Of a DNA stretch of 64,000 nucleotides, positions 34,163-47,269 are shown in pieces. The translations under genes and the position numbers were made by a program. The stretch comes from Warburgia ugandensis. Lineage: Eukaryota; Streptophyta; Magnoliopsida; Canellales; Canellaceae. Each line of letters opens with the position of its first letter. The first letter of the stretch is position 1. The stretch spans positions 40,179,880 through 40,243,879 of the forward strand of contig CP141132.1 of the NCBI GenBank assembly GCA_035236585.1, written 5' to 3'. The notes below the pieces were generated by a model. It was not told the DNA's origin and did not search any database. It saw only the letters and a list, made by a program, of their open reading frames with translations.

Positions 34163-36145
34163 CTGTCTAACTGTGACACTGTTCAATATTCTATAATCAA
34201 TGCACAATCTCATAAACCCATCCTTCTTCTTCACAAATATTAATGGTGCTCCCCATGGTTAACTACTTGGTCTAACAAACCCTTTGTCTAACAATTTCTA
34301 TAACTGACCTTTCAACTCTTTCAACTCTGCTAGGGCCATCCTATAAGGTGCTTTAGAAATTGGAGTTATACCAGGAATTACTTCAATGGTAAACTCAATT
34401 TCTCTATGTGGGGGTAATCCTGGTAGTTCTTCTGGGAAAACATCTTGGAATTCCTTGACTACTTCAATTTCTATTATCCTGGGCTGTTCAACATCTAAAG
34501 CAATTACTATTGCTAGAAATGCTTGACACCCCTTGGACATATGTTTGACTGCCTTCATAGCTGAGATAATGGATTTGTCTAAGTCATTGTGTTTCTCATA
34601 CATCACTAATACTTCCTCACCCAGTATACTAAATGTGATTTTCTTCTTGAGACAGTCTATAACTACCCAGTATTTTGCTAACCAGTCCATACCCAGTATG
34701 ATGTCAAAGTCCACCGTGTTTAGTAAAATGAGGTCTATGTCCATTCTTTTGCCCAATACTTCTACATGTACATTATGCAAGTATTCTTGTAATTTAACTA
34801 TTTTTCCAATTAGAGTTGTTACATATAGATTAAATTCTAAGTTTTTCACATACAGTTGTATACTAAATGCAAGTACGCAAGATATAAAGGAATGCATAGA
34901 TCCAGAATCAAATAGTACTTTGGCATAGTTGTCAGCTACAAGTAATGTACCGTCAATCACCACATTAGATGGTCCAACCTGGCCGTCAGTGATGGCGAAG
35001 TCCCTCCCTTGGTGTCGAGGGGCAATTTTTGGTTTTGCATCCTTAACCACCAGTGGTTTCGGACAGTAGGTGGCAATGTGTCCATACCCCCCACAATTAT
35101 GGAACTTGATTAGGAACTGTTGTGGTTGCTGTTGTCCAAGTTTAGGGCAGATATTGCATTGGTGAAATTTTCTGCATCTTGGACATGGTCGTCTATTTTG
35201 CCCTAGTGCATTGTTCCTTTGATTTCTTTAGGGCTTAAAAATGTTCCAAGGTCTTTTATTCTTCTGGAAGGGCTTTGGGTTATTGTTTCCTCCTCCACTA
35301 AACTTAGTGGTTTAACTCTTCTTATATTCTTCTTCAAACTTGGAAGCCATTTCCACACATTCCACCAAGGTCATGGGTTTAGTACCAAGTACCTTTATTT
35401 TCAGCCCTGGGTACAGCCTTTCAATGAATCAATTCACTGTGTGTGTTTTAATGTTACACACATGAGATGCAAATCTCCTTAATTGCTTGAACTTATTATC
35501 GTACTCTACCACTGACATGTTCCCTTGTCTTAGTTCCAGAAACTCTATCAGCTTTCTTTCTTGTACATGAGAAGGGAAATATTTGTGGTTAAAGACTTCC
35601 TTAAATTCCTGCCATGTAGTATCTTCAGAATTTGAGAAGAAGGTATTGTTAGCTGATCTCCACCAAAATGCAGCTTCTTGTTTTAATAGATAGGTGGCAA
35701 ATTTTACCTTCAACTCTAGAGGAGTACGTAAAGCACTAAAAGTCCTTTCTACTTCATACATCCATTCCTTAGCCTTCTGAGCTTCACCCTTGCCATTATA
35801 CACCATAGCCATCTTTTGAAATCTCTCCATCATTTTGTCAACTTTTTCTAGTGCTAATGGAGACTTTCTAACTTCTTCACTTAGTACAAGGGAAGATTGC
35901 CCCTGTACTAGTGTGGGAGTAGCTGGTGTTGGTGTTGGTGTATTGTGTCTCACTTTAGGCTGAACCTGAGCTTGCATACTTGGTATCTCTAAAGGAGGTG
36001 ATGAACTTTGGGTTTGTTGAAGGTGAGGAAGAAGGTTCCTCAATACCCTTGTTACCATCTCTTCCACATTATTCATGGTTAATCTCTCCATATTGTCTTC
36101 TGGAGTATTTTGAGCTGTCTACCTTATGACTCTCTTTGGTGGCAT
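34163..36145 (-). pseudogene. T2 gag-pol: gag, protease and start of RT, broken
   Basis: Chromovirus polyprotein (Tekay/Del-like by wording) on the minus strand. ATG at 36145 gives MPPKRVIR and then a stop. Downstream, a 220-codon open run (36091-35429) holds the Gag core, including WWRSANNTFF and FNHKYFPSHVQERKL. More stops follow, then a zinc knuckle HNCGGYGHIATYC near 35090 whose first Cys has become Phe. The next open run (35050-34298) has the protease active site VLFDSGSMHSFIS (34905-34870), ILGMDWLAKYW, and the RT entry PEELPGLPPHREIEF. After two stops, [14 protein letters not shown] and [15 protein letters not shown] follow, and the frame ends at about 34163. The catalytic RT core, RNase H, integrase and chromodomain are gone. 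Antisense open frames here are shadows. Confidence 0.85.
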
Positions 36146-36261
36146 CTACTCATAAACCAAAATTTCTACCAGTATTCTATACAACTATTTCTATCTTAAT
36201 CTAAAATTAGATTATCATCTCTCCTTTGGACATATTTATACTGTACTGTGATTGGATGAAT

Positions 36262-36274
36262 GGCTCTGATACCA
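36262..36274 (-). other. Primer binding site of T2
   Basis: TGGTATCAGAGCC on the minus strand, two bases from the LTR end (TCGTCACA). It matches the initiator methionine tRNA 3' end exactly over TGGTATCAGAGC. This fixes T2 as a minus-strand element with its 5' LTR at 44113-36277. Confidence 0.9.
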
Positions 36275-36670
36275 ACTGTGACGACCCAGGTTTTTGTAAC
36301 ACATTTTGTAATACATTTTCAAAGGCAAGGCCCTTAGTAGTAAAAAAAATTCGCAAAACAAAATATCAAAAATTCTTTTCTCTAGAACTTGTTTTGAAAA
36401 ACCCAAGTCATCACTTCATACATAACATAAGTAGAATTTTTGTACACGATAAAATTCCATTGAAGGAATATATTTTTATTAAATTATAAAATCCATCCAG
36501 TGGTTCTCAGTATAGCCCAAATCCATTACAATACTTGTCCAAATTACATAATCCAAAATTCGAAGCTCACCATACAATGAAACTCTCATTACAATACAAT
36601 ACTCTCAAACAAAACAAAACAAAAGACATGTCTTCAAGGGGTATACCCTAATGATTATTCTCTTCAAGCC

Positions 36671-36677
36671 TTTTATA
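36671..36677 (-). promoter_or_regulatory. Possible TATA box of the T LTR
   Basis: ACTATAAAAGGC on the minus strand, about 35 bases beyond the hairpin. T1 has ACTATAGAAGAC and T3 ACTTAAGAAGAC at the same place, so the box is not conserved. It is a weak candidate for the LTR transcription start. Confidence 0.25.
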
Positions 36678-36710
36678 GTCTTGAGATCCTAACTCTCCTT
36701 CTCTGTATCT

Positions 36711-36746
36711 GAGATATTGTAAACATTAAAATATTTACAATATCTC
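36711..36746 (-). repeat. LTR hairpin in T2
   Basis: GAGATATTGTAAA and TTTACAATATCTC form a perfect 13-bp stem around a 10-base loop. On the element's strand it is preceded by CTACCAAG and AGCTTGCT. It lies about 435-470 bases from the 3' end of the LTR. Confidence 0.8.
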
Positions 36747-39700
36747 AGCAAGCTATACTTGGTAGGGAATTTAAGAAGCATAATAATTTGGCAATATAAT
36801 TCAAATACATCATAATCCCATTATCCATAAACATACTCATGTTTCAAACTCTTTACCTTGTAATATATGTACATCTTTATACATGCATACTATACATGGA
36901 TAAATCTATCAAATTTATGAAAGTAGTCAAATGTCATTCCCAACTAAGCTGATCAATTCTTTCCACTGTGAGAAATCAGTATTTCAGCTAGTCCTATACT
37001 GGGATTTTTCCTTCTTGGGAAATACTTTGTAATATACAATTACATGACATTTCCTCATGCCAAAATGTAAGGCATTTCATTGTGCCTATCTCATATGCAT
37101 CATAGTGCAAAATAATCAAAGGACTACTATGCTGCAATCTGATCCGTACTAGCACGCTCAGATAACTATCCTATTTACCACTTATACCACGATGAAAAAT
37201 ATTGTGTCACTGCCCATATGGGGAGATAGGACTTTTACAATGGTGGCCTTACCATAATTGCTCCACTCAACTTTTAGCCTCTCATAGAGCAAGGTATCTT
37301 TAAGTCATCAAATTTTGAGAAGCAGGTGGCCAAACCCTCATAACTCTCCTAGCATAGCATCCCATGACTTACACTTGTTTAAAACAAAACCACAAGCCTC
37401 CATGATTGTATGTAAAATAGGTTTCATACATATCATACAATCTATCTGTTTACTTAGGGCAGGAATATCCTCTAATTCCATATTCACTTAAAGTCTAGTC
37501 CTCAATTCTAACTTAACCATTTCATATGTGTTTGGTTGGACCATAAGGGTTTCACGGGATTTAATACAAGTATTAACATTACACATGTCAACATATGGTC
37601 ATGTGTTCAACATGTACATCCCATGTAGAAGCATTCATAAATCCTCCTAAATAGTGATCCATCTCTTCAAATCCTCCATGATTCTGACTGGTGTATGAAA
37701 TCTGTAAATCCATACATACTGTCAATACATATACAATCCGAATAATCCTATCTCTATTCTTTGTCTAATCTTGTCCTTTGATATAAAGGATCTAGATCTG
37801 TTGTCTTATCATGATCTTTCTTCCTCAGATAGTGTCTATCCTATTGATCAATAGATATGATGATTAGAATGATCCTCTAATCTTTTAAATCTAAGTATTT
37901 TCTATCCTAAGTCTTTGTGTATTCCTTTCTTTGATCTTGACCTTTCATAGATCCTTTGATCAACAATTTATACTTGTTGATAAAGATCAAGAACTTGGAT
38001 CTTCTATCATCTAGTTCTCCTTTGATCTAAGTTTAGTTGTTTAAAGATCCTTAAGGAGGATGATCTGAGTTCTCTTCCTTGAATCATATTTGATCAAGGG
38101 TTTAGATCAATCTTCTATTTGATTTAAGGTCTTCTATTCTATTTGATCTAAGTTGCAAGCAATATATATTTTCATCAAGAAATATGTATTTCTTTTTATT
38201 GTTCTTGATCACTCAAGATCCAATGGATCTTGTTTGATCATCCTTATCTTCCTTACAATTTTTATTAGGGTCAAATAATTTACTAACCTTTTATGCTCTT
38301 ATTATTATTCAACCAGTTAATGTTTTACTGGTTGAAGATAACTTATTTCAACCTAAGTCTAGACTGCTCCTCTGATTTCAATTGGCTAAGGCTTACTAAT
38401 TGAATGGGTGAACACAAAGTGGTTACTTCAATCCTCATGTAAGGAGGTGTTTAGACCTCACAAATGTCAATGGAAGGTAGGGGAAGATCGAGGCTCTATT
38501 AGAAAACCCCCTTAACCACCATGTTCAACATTCACGAGAATGACCTTAGCTCAACCTTTCATAAGGTTCCTATGAGCATGTTAACCCTAAGTACTCTTTA
38601 TAATTGATTTTAATTATGTCCATGAACATTAAAAATGTCATTCATGGGGTTTATTATTCTCCTAGTTTGGGCCAAGGATTTGATGATCCTTATATTGTCC
38701 TATTAACTATATCCCTTACTAATTAAGTCCAAGTCAAATAATTCACTCTTATTTGTGTCATAAAACTCTACTTTCTCATTAGATTCCATTTTTGGTGTTT
38801 TATGCTCTTTATCTCATAACTACTTTAACAATTAAATCTACTAATAAAATTTAATAATAAATGAATTACAACTTTAAAGCATAACACTACATAATTGAAC
38901 AACTTAATGATAATGGTACAAGGTACTTAAGATTATATTAGTATGATTTTTGACTAATGTACTTTATGTAATAAACTCAAATTAAACTATCATGGACCTA
39001 AGGTACCATCTCATACCATAGTCTAGTCTAACATGAAATCCTAGCATGGTCCTAAGTTACAATTGCATGAACACATACCAACATGGTCTTAAGTTACAGT
39101 TCATCATTCATGAATAATTTTATAGACATTTAAAATGAAGTTATACTAAAATAATCTATCACGGATCCTATATTCATGAAATAAATCAAATGAAATCAAT
39201 GCATAACTCAAGCTAACCCATTTCTCATTATTAAAGCTTTTACTTATGATCCAACCATTAGATCTTAGGCCTTTTTCTTTTAATCAAGGGTTTTAATTAA
39301 TTTTAGGGCTTTTACTTCATTAAGGTCCAAGATCATAGCCCTTTGTTTTTGGTCATATTCAATCCATGATCTCAATGGATTCCATCATAATATCATTCAT
39401 TCAATCCATCCCAAGGGTCTAATCATCCTTGATCTTATTGATCAAATGGGTCTCTTTGTATTTTTAGAGTTTTTCTACCATAAAGGGTAGGTCCCTCAAT
39501 TTATCTTAGATCTATTTAAATCAATTATGGATATCTCTTGATTTCAACATTATATCATCAGTAATTTAGATCCCCAAGATCTAATCATCTCAGATTTTGA
39601 ATATAATGAAAATTAGAAACTTAATTCTTGCAAATAGAAAGTTTCTCAAATGTTTTTATCAATATTATGGTTTCAAAAGAAAATAGACATTATAAGCTTT

Positions 39701-40699
39701 CCATAGCTTCTTTCCGATCTCAATTTGGAGTTCAGATGACTCCACACTTGAACTGTAAAGTTCATAGTTGTTCTTGGGGTCCAGATTTGATTTGGGCCCA
39801 TCGGAATGGATGGCCCGGATTGATAGGGCAGAGTAGGCTAGTCAGGTGGAAGGGTCTCGCACTTCCATCATCGAGATGCAAGTATGACACGATCCCCCAG
39901 GACCAGCGCTGTCGCGCAGTCATCTTGTCAGGACAGCATGGCATGTGCACAGAGATGCTATTGAAGGGCACGTCTCTGTACGACATTTCGTCTCACGTCC
40001 CGCCATCCCACTTTGATTTGGGAGATCTGATAGTCTGTTTTGGATTATTCAATCAATCCCTTTATAATTAAGAGCTCAAAACTTAATAAAATTTTTTGAA
40101 ATTTCTACCCTAGGGGTTTTGGACCCTTCTAGATTGATTGGATGGCTCAGATTTTCCATTTGAGCCTTCTATCATCTAAAATTGAAGGGTTCTGGTCCTT
40201 ACTTTATTTTTATAAATTTTAACATAAAACTAATTACAGAAAAATAAAAATTACATAAAACAACATGAAATAAGTTTAAAAAGTGGTTCCACCTACCTGA
40301 TTGGAGAAACAACATAGTTTTGAAGCCCAATTTGAAATAAATACCCTTTGATGATAATATATCCTGATAGTATATTGTTTTGTGATTTTCCGTTAATCGC
40401 ACTGTTGGATCTTGAAATTGATATGGGGGTTTTGTAGATAAGGTAGTCTAGGATTGTATGGACAGTGAGATTTATGAGATTCAATTTGGAAGAGAGTGCC
40501 TAATTGGATTTAGGTCTCTTGTTCCAATTAGAGAGAGGAGAGAGAAAGTGCAAGAAGGGATATTTTTTGGAGTTTTGGAATTTTGAGAAGGAATCTAGAT
40601 CTAGTTTTTTAAAGAAAGCAAGATGATTTCGTAGGAATTTTAATGAACATTTTTTGAGGATTTTTGAAGGGGTATTTATAGGCGTTTTGCATTTTTCAT

Positions 40700-43610
40700 A
40701 ATTACTTCATCATCATCATCATCATCCAGACCTTATCCCAACTAGGGGTTGGCAACAGGAATCTTATTCCTCCATTCCACACTATTAAATAGCATGGCTT
40801 CATTTAGTCCCAAAGTTTTAAATCTTTCCTCACCACTTCTATGGACGTTCTTTTGGGCCTTCCCCTTGCCCTTTTAGAACCTTTTACTTGTATTGCCTCA
40901 CTCCTTCTAACCAGTGCCATTGTTGGTCTCTTTTGAACATGTCCAAACCATCTAAGTCTAGTCTCCCTCATCTTGTTACCTATTGGTGCTACCTGTGGAT
41001 TTCCTCTAATATTTTCATTTCTAATTCTATCCTTTCTTGTCTTACCACTCATCATCTCAACATTCTCATTTCTACGACACTCATCGTATGAGTATGATGT
41101 TCCTTAATTGCCCAACACTCTGATCCATAGAGCATGGCTGGCCTTATAGCCATCTTATAGAATTTTTCTTTTAGTTTGAGTGGCACCCGCCGATCACATA
41201 AAACTCTAGATGCACATCTCCATTTGTTCCAACCTGCTTGGATTTTCTGGGTAACCTCCCTCTTAATCACTCCACTCTCTTGGATCAATGATCCTAAGTA
41301 CCAAAAGTGGTCTTTCACTGGGACTTCTTGGTTATCAAACTTGACTGGTGTTCCGCTCCTACTCTCCTTGCTAAAATTACATTCCATATATTCTGTCTTA
41401 GTTCGACTAATTTTAAATCCTTTAGATTCTAATGCTTCTCTCCATAACTCTAGCTTTATGTTTACACCCTCCCTTGTCTCATCAAGTAAGACTATATCAT
41501 CTGCAAATAGCATGCACTAGGAAATCTCCTCATGCAAATGTTTTGTTAACTCATCCATAACTAATGTGAAGAGATATGCACTCAATGCCGATCCTTGGTG
41601 CAATCGTACAGTTACAGGAAAATCACTAGTCATGCCACTAGTGGTCTTAACATTTGTTACCGCTCCCTCATACATATCTTTAATTATGTCTATATACCCC
41701 TGAGAAACCCCCTTACCACCCAACACCATCCATATTAACTCTCCAGGGACTCTATCTTAAGCTTTCTCTAAGTTGATAAAGACCATATGTAGGTCTTTCC
41801 TCCTCTCACTATATTTCTCTACTAATTGTCTTAGTAAGAAAATAGCTTCCATGGTAGACCTCCCAGGCATGAAACAAAACTGATTCTTCAATACACTTGT
41901 TTCATGTCGTAGCCTCTTCTCAATCACTCTTTCAAACAGTTTCATGGTGTGGCTCATAAGTTTGATCCCTCGATAATTAGTGTAGCTCTAAATGTCCCCT
42001 TTATTCTTATAGATTGGTAGCTTTTCCTGCACTCATCAGGCATTTTCTTTGATTTTATAATCTTGTTAAACAACTTGGTCAACCAAACTACCCCAATATC
42101 TCCCATATACTTCCAAACCTCTATTGGTACACCATTAGGCCCCATGGCCTTTCTTGATTTCAGCTTTTTCAAGGCCTCTTTTACTTCAGGTATTCTAATC
42201 CTACATTCATATCTATAATATCCAATGTTATTTAGATTTTTATTATTTTCAATCCCTATATTCTTAGAGCCATTATCATTTAACAATTTTTAAAAGTATG
42301 TTTCCCACCTTTGTTTGATCTCATCTTCTTTGACTAATACCCCTTGATCATCGCTTCTGATACACCTAACATGATCTAAGTCCTTACCCTTCTGTTCTCT
42401 TACATTTGCAAGTTTAAACACATCTTTCTCACCTTCTCTTGTTCCTAATTTATTATAGAGCTCATCATATGCTTTAAGTTTAGCCTCACTTACTATTCTC
42501 TTAGCAACATTTTTAGCATTCTTATATTGTTCATAGTTTTCATTATTTCTAATCTTCTACCAAGCTTTAAAATGCATCCGTTTTTCTTTAATAACTTTTT
42601 ACACTATTTCACTCCACCACCATGTTTGCTTTGCTAATAGCCTTTTACCTTTAGATACTCCCAAGACATCTTTTGCCACTTTCTTAATGGACTCAGCAAT
42701 ATTAGTCCACATGGTATTTACTTCTGTTTCATAGTTCCAATTTCCTTCTACCATCTACTTATTTATGAATGAAGTTATTTTCTCTCCTTTTAAGTTCCAC
42801 CACTTAGTTCTTGGATGTGTATTAAGTTCAGTTCTTTTACTCCATCTTTTAATATGGATATCCATAACCATTAACCTATGCTGTGAGGTTAAACTCTCAC
42901 CAGGTATCACCTTACAATCCTTACATATAGATCGTTCATTATTCCTAAGTAGAAAAATGTCTATTTAGCTTTTATGAAGTCCACTTTTAAAGGTTATTAA
43001 GTGTTCATCCCTCTTCTTAAAGAGTGTATTTGTAATGGACAGGTTATATGACAAAGCAAAATCGTGGATATTCTCCTCATCTCATTTCATTCACCTATAT
43101 CATACCCTCTGTGTATTCTATCATTTCCTTCCTTATCTTTTCCTATATGGACATTCAAGTCTGCTCCTATAAATATTCCCTCAGTGTTGGGAATTTCTTA
43201 TATGACTCCATATCTTCCCAAAACTGTCTCTTGATTATATCTTGTAACCCTACTTGTGGTGCGTATGCACTTATAACATTTATAATCTACTCACCTAGAA
43301 CAATTATTATTATTATTATTATATCACTGATTCTTTTAACATCCACAACTTTATCCTTTAATTCCTTATCCACTATTATTTCTATGTCATTTCAGTTATT
43401 TTCCTTTCCTATATACCATATTTTATACCCATCTATTTCTCTAGCTTTAACCCCTTTCCACTTGGTTTCTTGGATACAAGCAATGTTGACTCTCCAACAT
43501 TTCATCGCATCTACTAATTCCAAACTCTTACCTGTCAATGTCCCTATATTCCATGTAGCGATGAGAACTTTATGTTCTGGAGATACCCTATTTACTATCG
43601 CCTTGTAATG
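40700..43610 (-). mobile_element. RTE-type LINE, near full length, inside the T2 LTR
   Basis: Non-LTR retrotransposon of about 2.9 kb. On the minus strand it runs from an endonuclease start (about 43600) through reverse transcriptase to a short tail of (GAT)n (40704-40727), typical of RTE elements, which end in simple repeats rather than poly(A). The flanks are T2 LTR sequence that is continuous in T1 and T3 (TTTTTCATGATTATG on one side, AATATTTAATTAACAGTGG on the other in T3). A clear target duplication was not resolved. The 5' end may lack a few codons. A truncated sister copy lies at 57407-57638. Confidence 0.85.
40804..43600 (-). pseudogene. LINE endonuclease-reverse transcriptase, broken
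   Basis: Single APE-type endonuclease plus RT polyprotein in several frames. The endonuclease begins IATWNIGTLTGKSLELVDA (about 43565-43510), followed by IACIQETKWKG (about 43485-43455) and VISAYAPQVG (about 43275-43247); it nicks target DNA. RT starts near 42286 with KSRKAMGPNGVPIEVWKYMG, then QFCFMPGRSTMEAIF (about 41905-41865) and the motif A region VFINLEKA (about 41780), whose catalytic Asp is now Asn. Motif C FADDI is intact at about 41510-41495. The C-terminal part has RPAMLYGSECWAIKEHH and LRWFGHVQKRP (about 40960-40925). At least six stops or frameshifts occur. An ATT repeat (about 43302-43321) puts a run of Ile in the endonuclease. The 186-codon plus-strand frame at 43048-43608 is its shadow. 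Confidence 0.85.
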
Positions 43611-44113
43611 ATTATATTTTAAATATTAAATTAACATTGGATCCTCCAATAGCAGCTGGTAGTGGTTTGACCACTCAGTACATGTTTTATGGTCATTAGA
43701 TTTGTTTGTGGGCCCCATGGGGTGTGAAAGGACCATTTTGTCCTTTTATGGAGAAAATCCATTTTATTCTCTTGAACTTAGAATTGAGCATACTTAGTGG
43801 AGTTGGAATCATATTTCTAAGTACATTCCAAATATTAATGTCTTAGATCTCAGTTATGGGTAAAATTATGATTTTACCCTTTTATTCATAAAATAAAGAA
43901 AATTAGGGATTTTTCATTTTAACTCAGAATTGAACGTACTTAGTGTCATTTCGATTGATTTTTCAAGTACATTAATAATTTCTAAGTTTAAAATCATGTT
44001 TTAATCTCTATCAAAAGAGAATTTCCAATAACCTAATATTCAAGCCTAAAATTTCTGAAAACTCAAGCTTTATTGATTTTCTCAATCAATTTACAAAAAT
44101 TGGGGTTATTACA

Positions 44114-45940
44114 CTCCATGGCTTCTGAGTATCATGGTTATAGTGGGTATACAAAATCCAAGTGATTTTCGCACTCCTTCCGTTGACGGTTTAAACTCCT
44201 CCTTCCATGAGAATTATATTGACCACTTTACAGTAAAGCTTAACTAGTAAGCAATAGTTGAGTCTTGGTAAAAGGCAGAGTTGTTTAGATCTTGGTCCAA
44301 AAGCTACCACCCAGCTGATTAATAAAGAATATCAAAACAGCTCATTAGTGTACTATTAGGGATTGATTGTCCATCATTTAGAGTTAGGAGTTGCATTTAG
44401 TTAGGTTGCATCATATAGTGAGGGTTTTCCTTTAATTTCTCATAAATAAAAGAAGTACTCATTTATTGTAAACACCAATTTGTTTCATTGTATATAAAGT
44501 TCAGGACAATTACCTATGAAGTAGGGAATAGTCAGCCACCACTTTCATAGCATTTTGCTCCTGGTACTTTAAGATATGAAGATATGTATGAGATAGAACC
44601 AACATATGATCCTAATTTGTCTAATTCATTTGATAGAATGGCCGTATGATGGATAGGATGGAAAGTCTAATGAATAGTTTAGATACTTTTAGGTAAGATA
44701 CTAAGTCATTTCAACAGCCTCCGCACAATAATGACTACACCTATTTTGATCAAACATATCCCACTTCTTCATGGTCATTAAGCTACACCTACAATATATA
44801 CTATCTAGAGTAAGTGGATGCACTTAGTGCATTCCCTGAACCTAGCAATCACTATTAACATGAGATAAACTACCAAGATTATAATGGATGAGCGAGGCAT
44901 CATGAACAACCATCATCTTGAAATTATCAAGAAGAACCATCATGGTCCCACCCTACTCAACCCTACCATGATTTTCATGAATATCAGGACAACCATCATG
45001 GTTCCACCCAGGGACAACCATGCAAGTCAAAACAATCATTAATGGAGACCTGAAATATAGAAAAAATGGAGCGAATATCATTTCAAATGGATCAAATGCA
45101 TGTTGACATTATACAATGGACTAAGGAAACAAAATAAATAAGGGAGGATGATGAGAAAACCCTTGATAGAATTACCAGGATAGAAATACTATATGTTCCT
45201 TTTGAGCTACAAGATTTTCAACCATCCTTAGAATCTTCCAACTCATGTCCACTTGAGTCATGCCTGTTACTTTTTATGATTATGATGATGAGACATTCAT
45301 TAATGAAGAGAATGAATATTGAGACACTAAGTCATTAGTGGAGACTTCTCAATGCAAGACAGAGTAGAAATCCCTCCATTTCTTGACATTTAATTTGATC
45401 CATGTAGTGTAGAAGATATAACCAATTGGGACCTATAGACTTTATTTGATCAAATATCAGATGGTGAAGTTGGACAACTCGAAATTTTAGCTATGCTTAC
45501 AGAATAGGAAGAAGAAGAGTTAAGTGATGTTCTAGATCAACGCTAGTCAATTATAGGTTACATATTAGAAGTTAATAAGGATTTAAGCCCCACCATTACT
45601 CTGCGCTAGAAAAACAAGAATAGCCTTTTAGGGAAACAAAGAGTTAGCCTAATCCCCAATTTCATGAAAATGTAAGGGAGAAGGAGGAAAAATATATGTT
45701 GATGGTCAATATCATTCCTAAATTGGATAAAAATAGGGCCATTCATCTTGAAGTGGTCCTATAAATTTCAAAATCACGGTGTCTACTATATCATATAGCT
45801 ATCACCACCACACATTTCGAGCTGGAAGATGTATATTGAATATTGTGATGTTTTAACATGGACTAAGAAATTTCTCCATTGTTAGGGTCAAGATTAGATT
45901 AATCAATAGTTCTAGAGTAGATTAGTTACTCTAGTTTGGT
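44114..45940 (+). mobile_element. Element E internal region with a decayed gag/pol-like frame
   Basis: Plus-strand Tat-like interior. It starts with about 450 bases of leader-like DNA. From about 44575 a frame with many stops shows MYEIEPTYDPNLSNSFDRM, MDRMESLMNSLDT-like text and a stretch rich in His, Gln and Tyr (NYQEEPSWSHPTQPYHDF, about 44918-44975). This resembles linker regions of Athila/Tat Gag proteins. Near 45475 LEILAMLTE and ELSDVLDQR fit the segment just before RT in this lineage. RT, RNase H and integrase themselves are absent, so E is internally deleted or a non-autonomous derivative. The boundary at 44114 is the end of the T2 LTR. Confidence 0.5.
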
Positions 45941-47269
45941 CAAAGACATTAAATTTAGTGCTCACTAGGAGGCAACCCAGGGTTTTTAAAGAGTCTCATT
46001 ATTCTGCATTACCCATTTATCATATAAGAGTCCTATGTTTTCAAACATTGGGGACAATGTTTAAGTCAAGTTGGGGGGTGGTAGATATGAGTGAGATTTC
46101 TAATTTTTCTTCAAAAAGAAAAAAAATAAATTGAGTTTTTTGAGTTTTTAAGGTCAAAGTTCCTTTACTATGATGCAAATTGAACCATCTAAACTTTAGT
46201 ATTTCCACTATTTTAACTTTTTAATGGAAATGCATTTGGTTATTTCAGCATCTTATTCATTTCTTGAAGTGTTTTATGAAAGTCTTAGAATATATGTACA
46301 AAGAGTACAGTCTAGGCTAATAGATGGTTATGACTCAAAGATCCTTAGGAAATCAGTGTAGACCTATATACCCTGTGAGTTTTAGAGACTATCATCTTTT
46401 TGAGAGATACATCTAGTTCTATATTTTGATTAGTATTCTTTGTTTTGGTCAATTTCTAGGGACTAAAAAGAGTATTAACCTTCTTTCCTAAATATTTATT
46501 GGCTATGATAGTTTTCAAGAAACCTAGGAAAGGATATAGGACATCCTTATTTCGGCCTAGAGACATATAGCTTAGTAGTATATTATACCATTAGTTAAAC
46601 CATTTGAGCCTCTTGGTAAGCCTTTTCTTTTCAAGCCTATGTTTCATCCTATCCAATACATATTAATCTTAAGGTGGAAGATAGCAGTAATGAGGATATA
46701 AAAGGCAAAAATTAAGGTGAACTACTCCAATTAGTCTTAGTAATAGAAGCTGTTCTTAGGGATCATAATTCTTTGTCTCATCTATTCTTAAAGGAAAAAA
46801 ATTTGTTTAACCCCTTCTCTAAGAGCTTCATTTCTGAGTATATACTCATGAGGACTTGAGATCCAGACATCTTTCCAAATGGAGCATAAGCATATTTGTT
46901 TAGAAGTCCTGACTTATGTAGCCTGTAAATATACTACACACTCAGATGAAACTATAATAAAATGGCTTTTGTATGTGGATAACTTGTGGAATTTTTCATT
47001 CATATTTATTGAGTTATTAAAGTCAGTAGAGTGGTAATAGATAAGAATTCTCTAAGAAAAATAAAATGACTTAGCTTTATGAAATTATGTGGGTATATTC
47101 ACTATAAACCCTCACGAGGCTAAGCTTGTCCACTTGGGGTAAACTAGGGTTTAACGACTTGTTGCATATTCTAAATGTAATCATTAGTACCTACAAAACA
47201 GCAACCACTTTTATATTCATGATTTTTTGTATGTTTTGCTCAGGGCTACTAAAATGCAAGTTGGGGGAG
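45941..47269 (+). other. 3' non-coding tail and polypurine tract of element E
   Basis: Carries the same ordered boxes as 1-1805: TTAGTGCTCACTAGGAGGCAA (about 45956), ACATTGGGGACAATGT (about 46045), CTCACGAGG (about 47111), GTTTTGCTCAGG (about 47234), and then the polypurine tract TTGGGGGAG at 47261-47269 just before the LTR. No gene is present. The two copies are clearly related although their coding parts have decayed. Confidence 0.75.

Larger units (their letters stand above)
36277..44113 (-). mobile_element. T2: 5' LTR of a family-T element, split by a LINE
   Basis: Plus-strand ends TGTGACGACCCAGG and GGGGTTATTACA, the same as T1 and T3. About 4.9 kb remain once the LINE at 40700-43610 is removed. 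Conserved blocks include AATCCTCATGTAAGGAGG near 38433 and AGCTTCTTTCCGATC near 39705. On the minus strand the LTR leads into a primer site and gag, so this is the 5' LTR; the 3' LTR is missing. It lies within element E. The longest open frame inside (39628-40071) is a chance frame over the former GC-rich island. Confidence 0.88.

Noticed and set aside
34533..34928. 131-codon plus-strand frame
   Set aside because: Shadow of the T2 protease frame on the minus strand.
39628..40071. 147-codon open frame
   Set aside because: It lies over the GC-rich island of the T2 LTR, where stops are rarer by composition; no motif, and T1 and T3 do not keep the frame.
43048..43608. 186-codon open frame on the plus strand
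   Set aside because: It is the antisense of the LINE endonuclease region, whose minus-strand reading gives clear endonuclease motifs.
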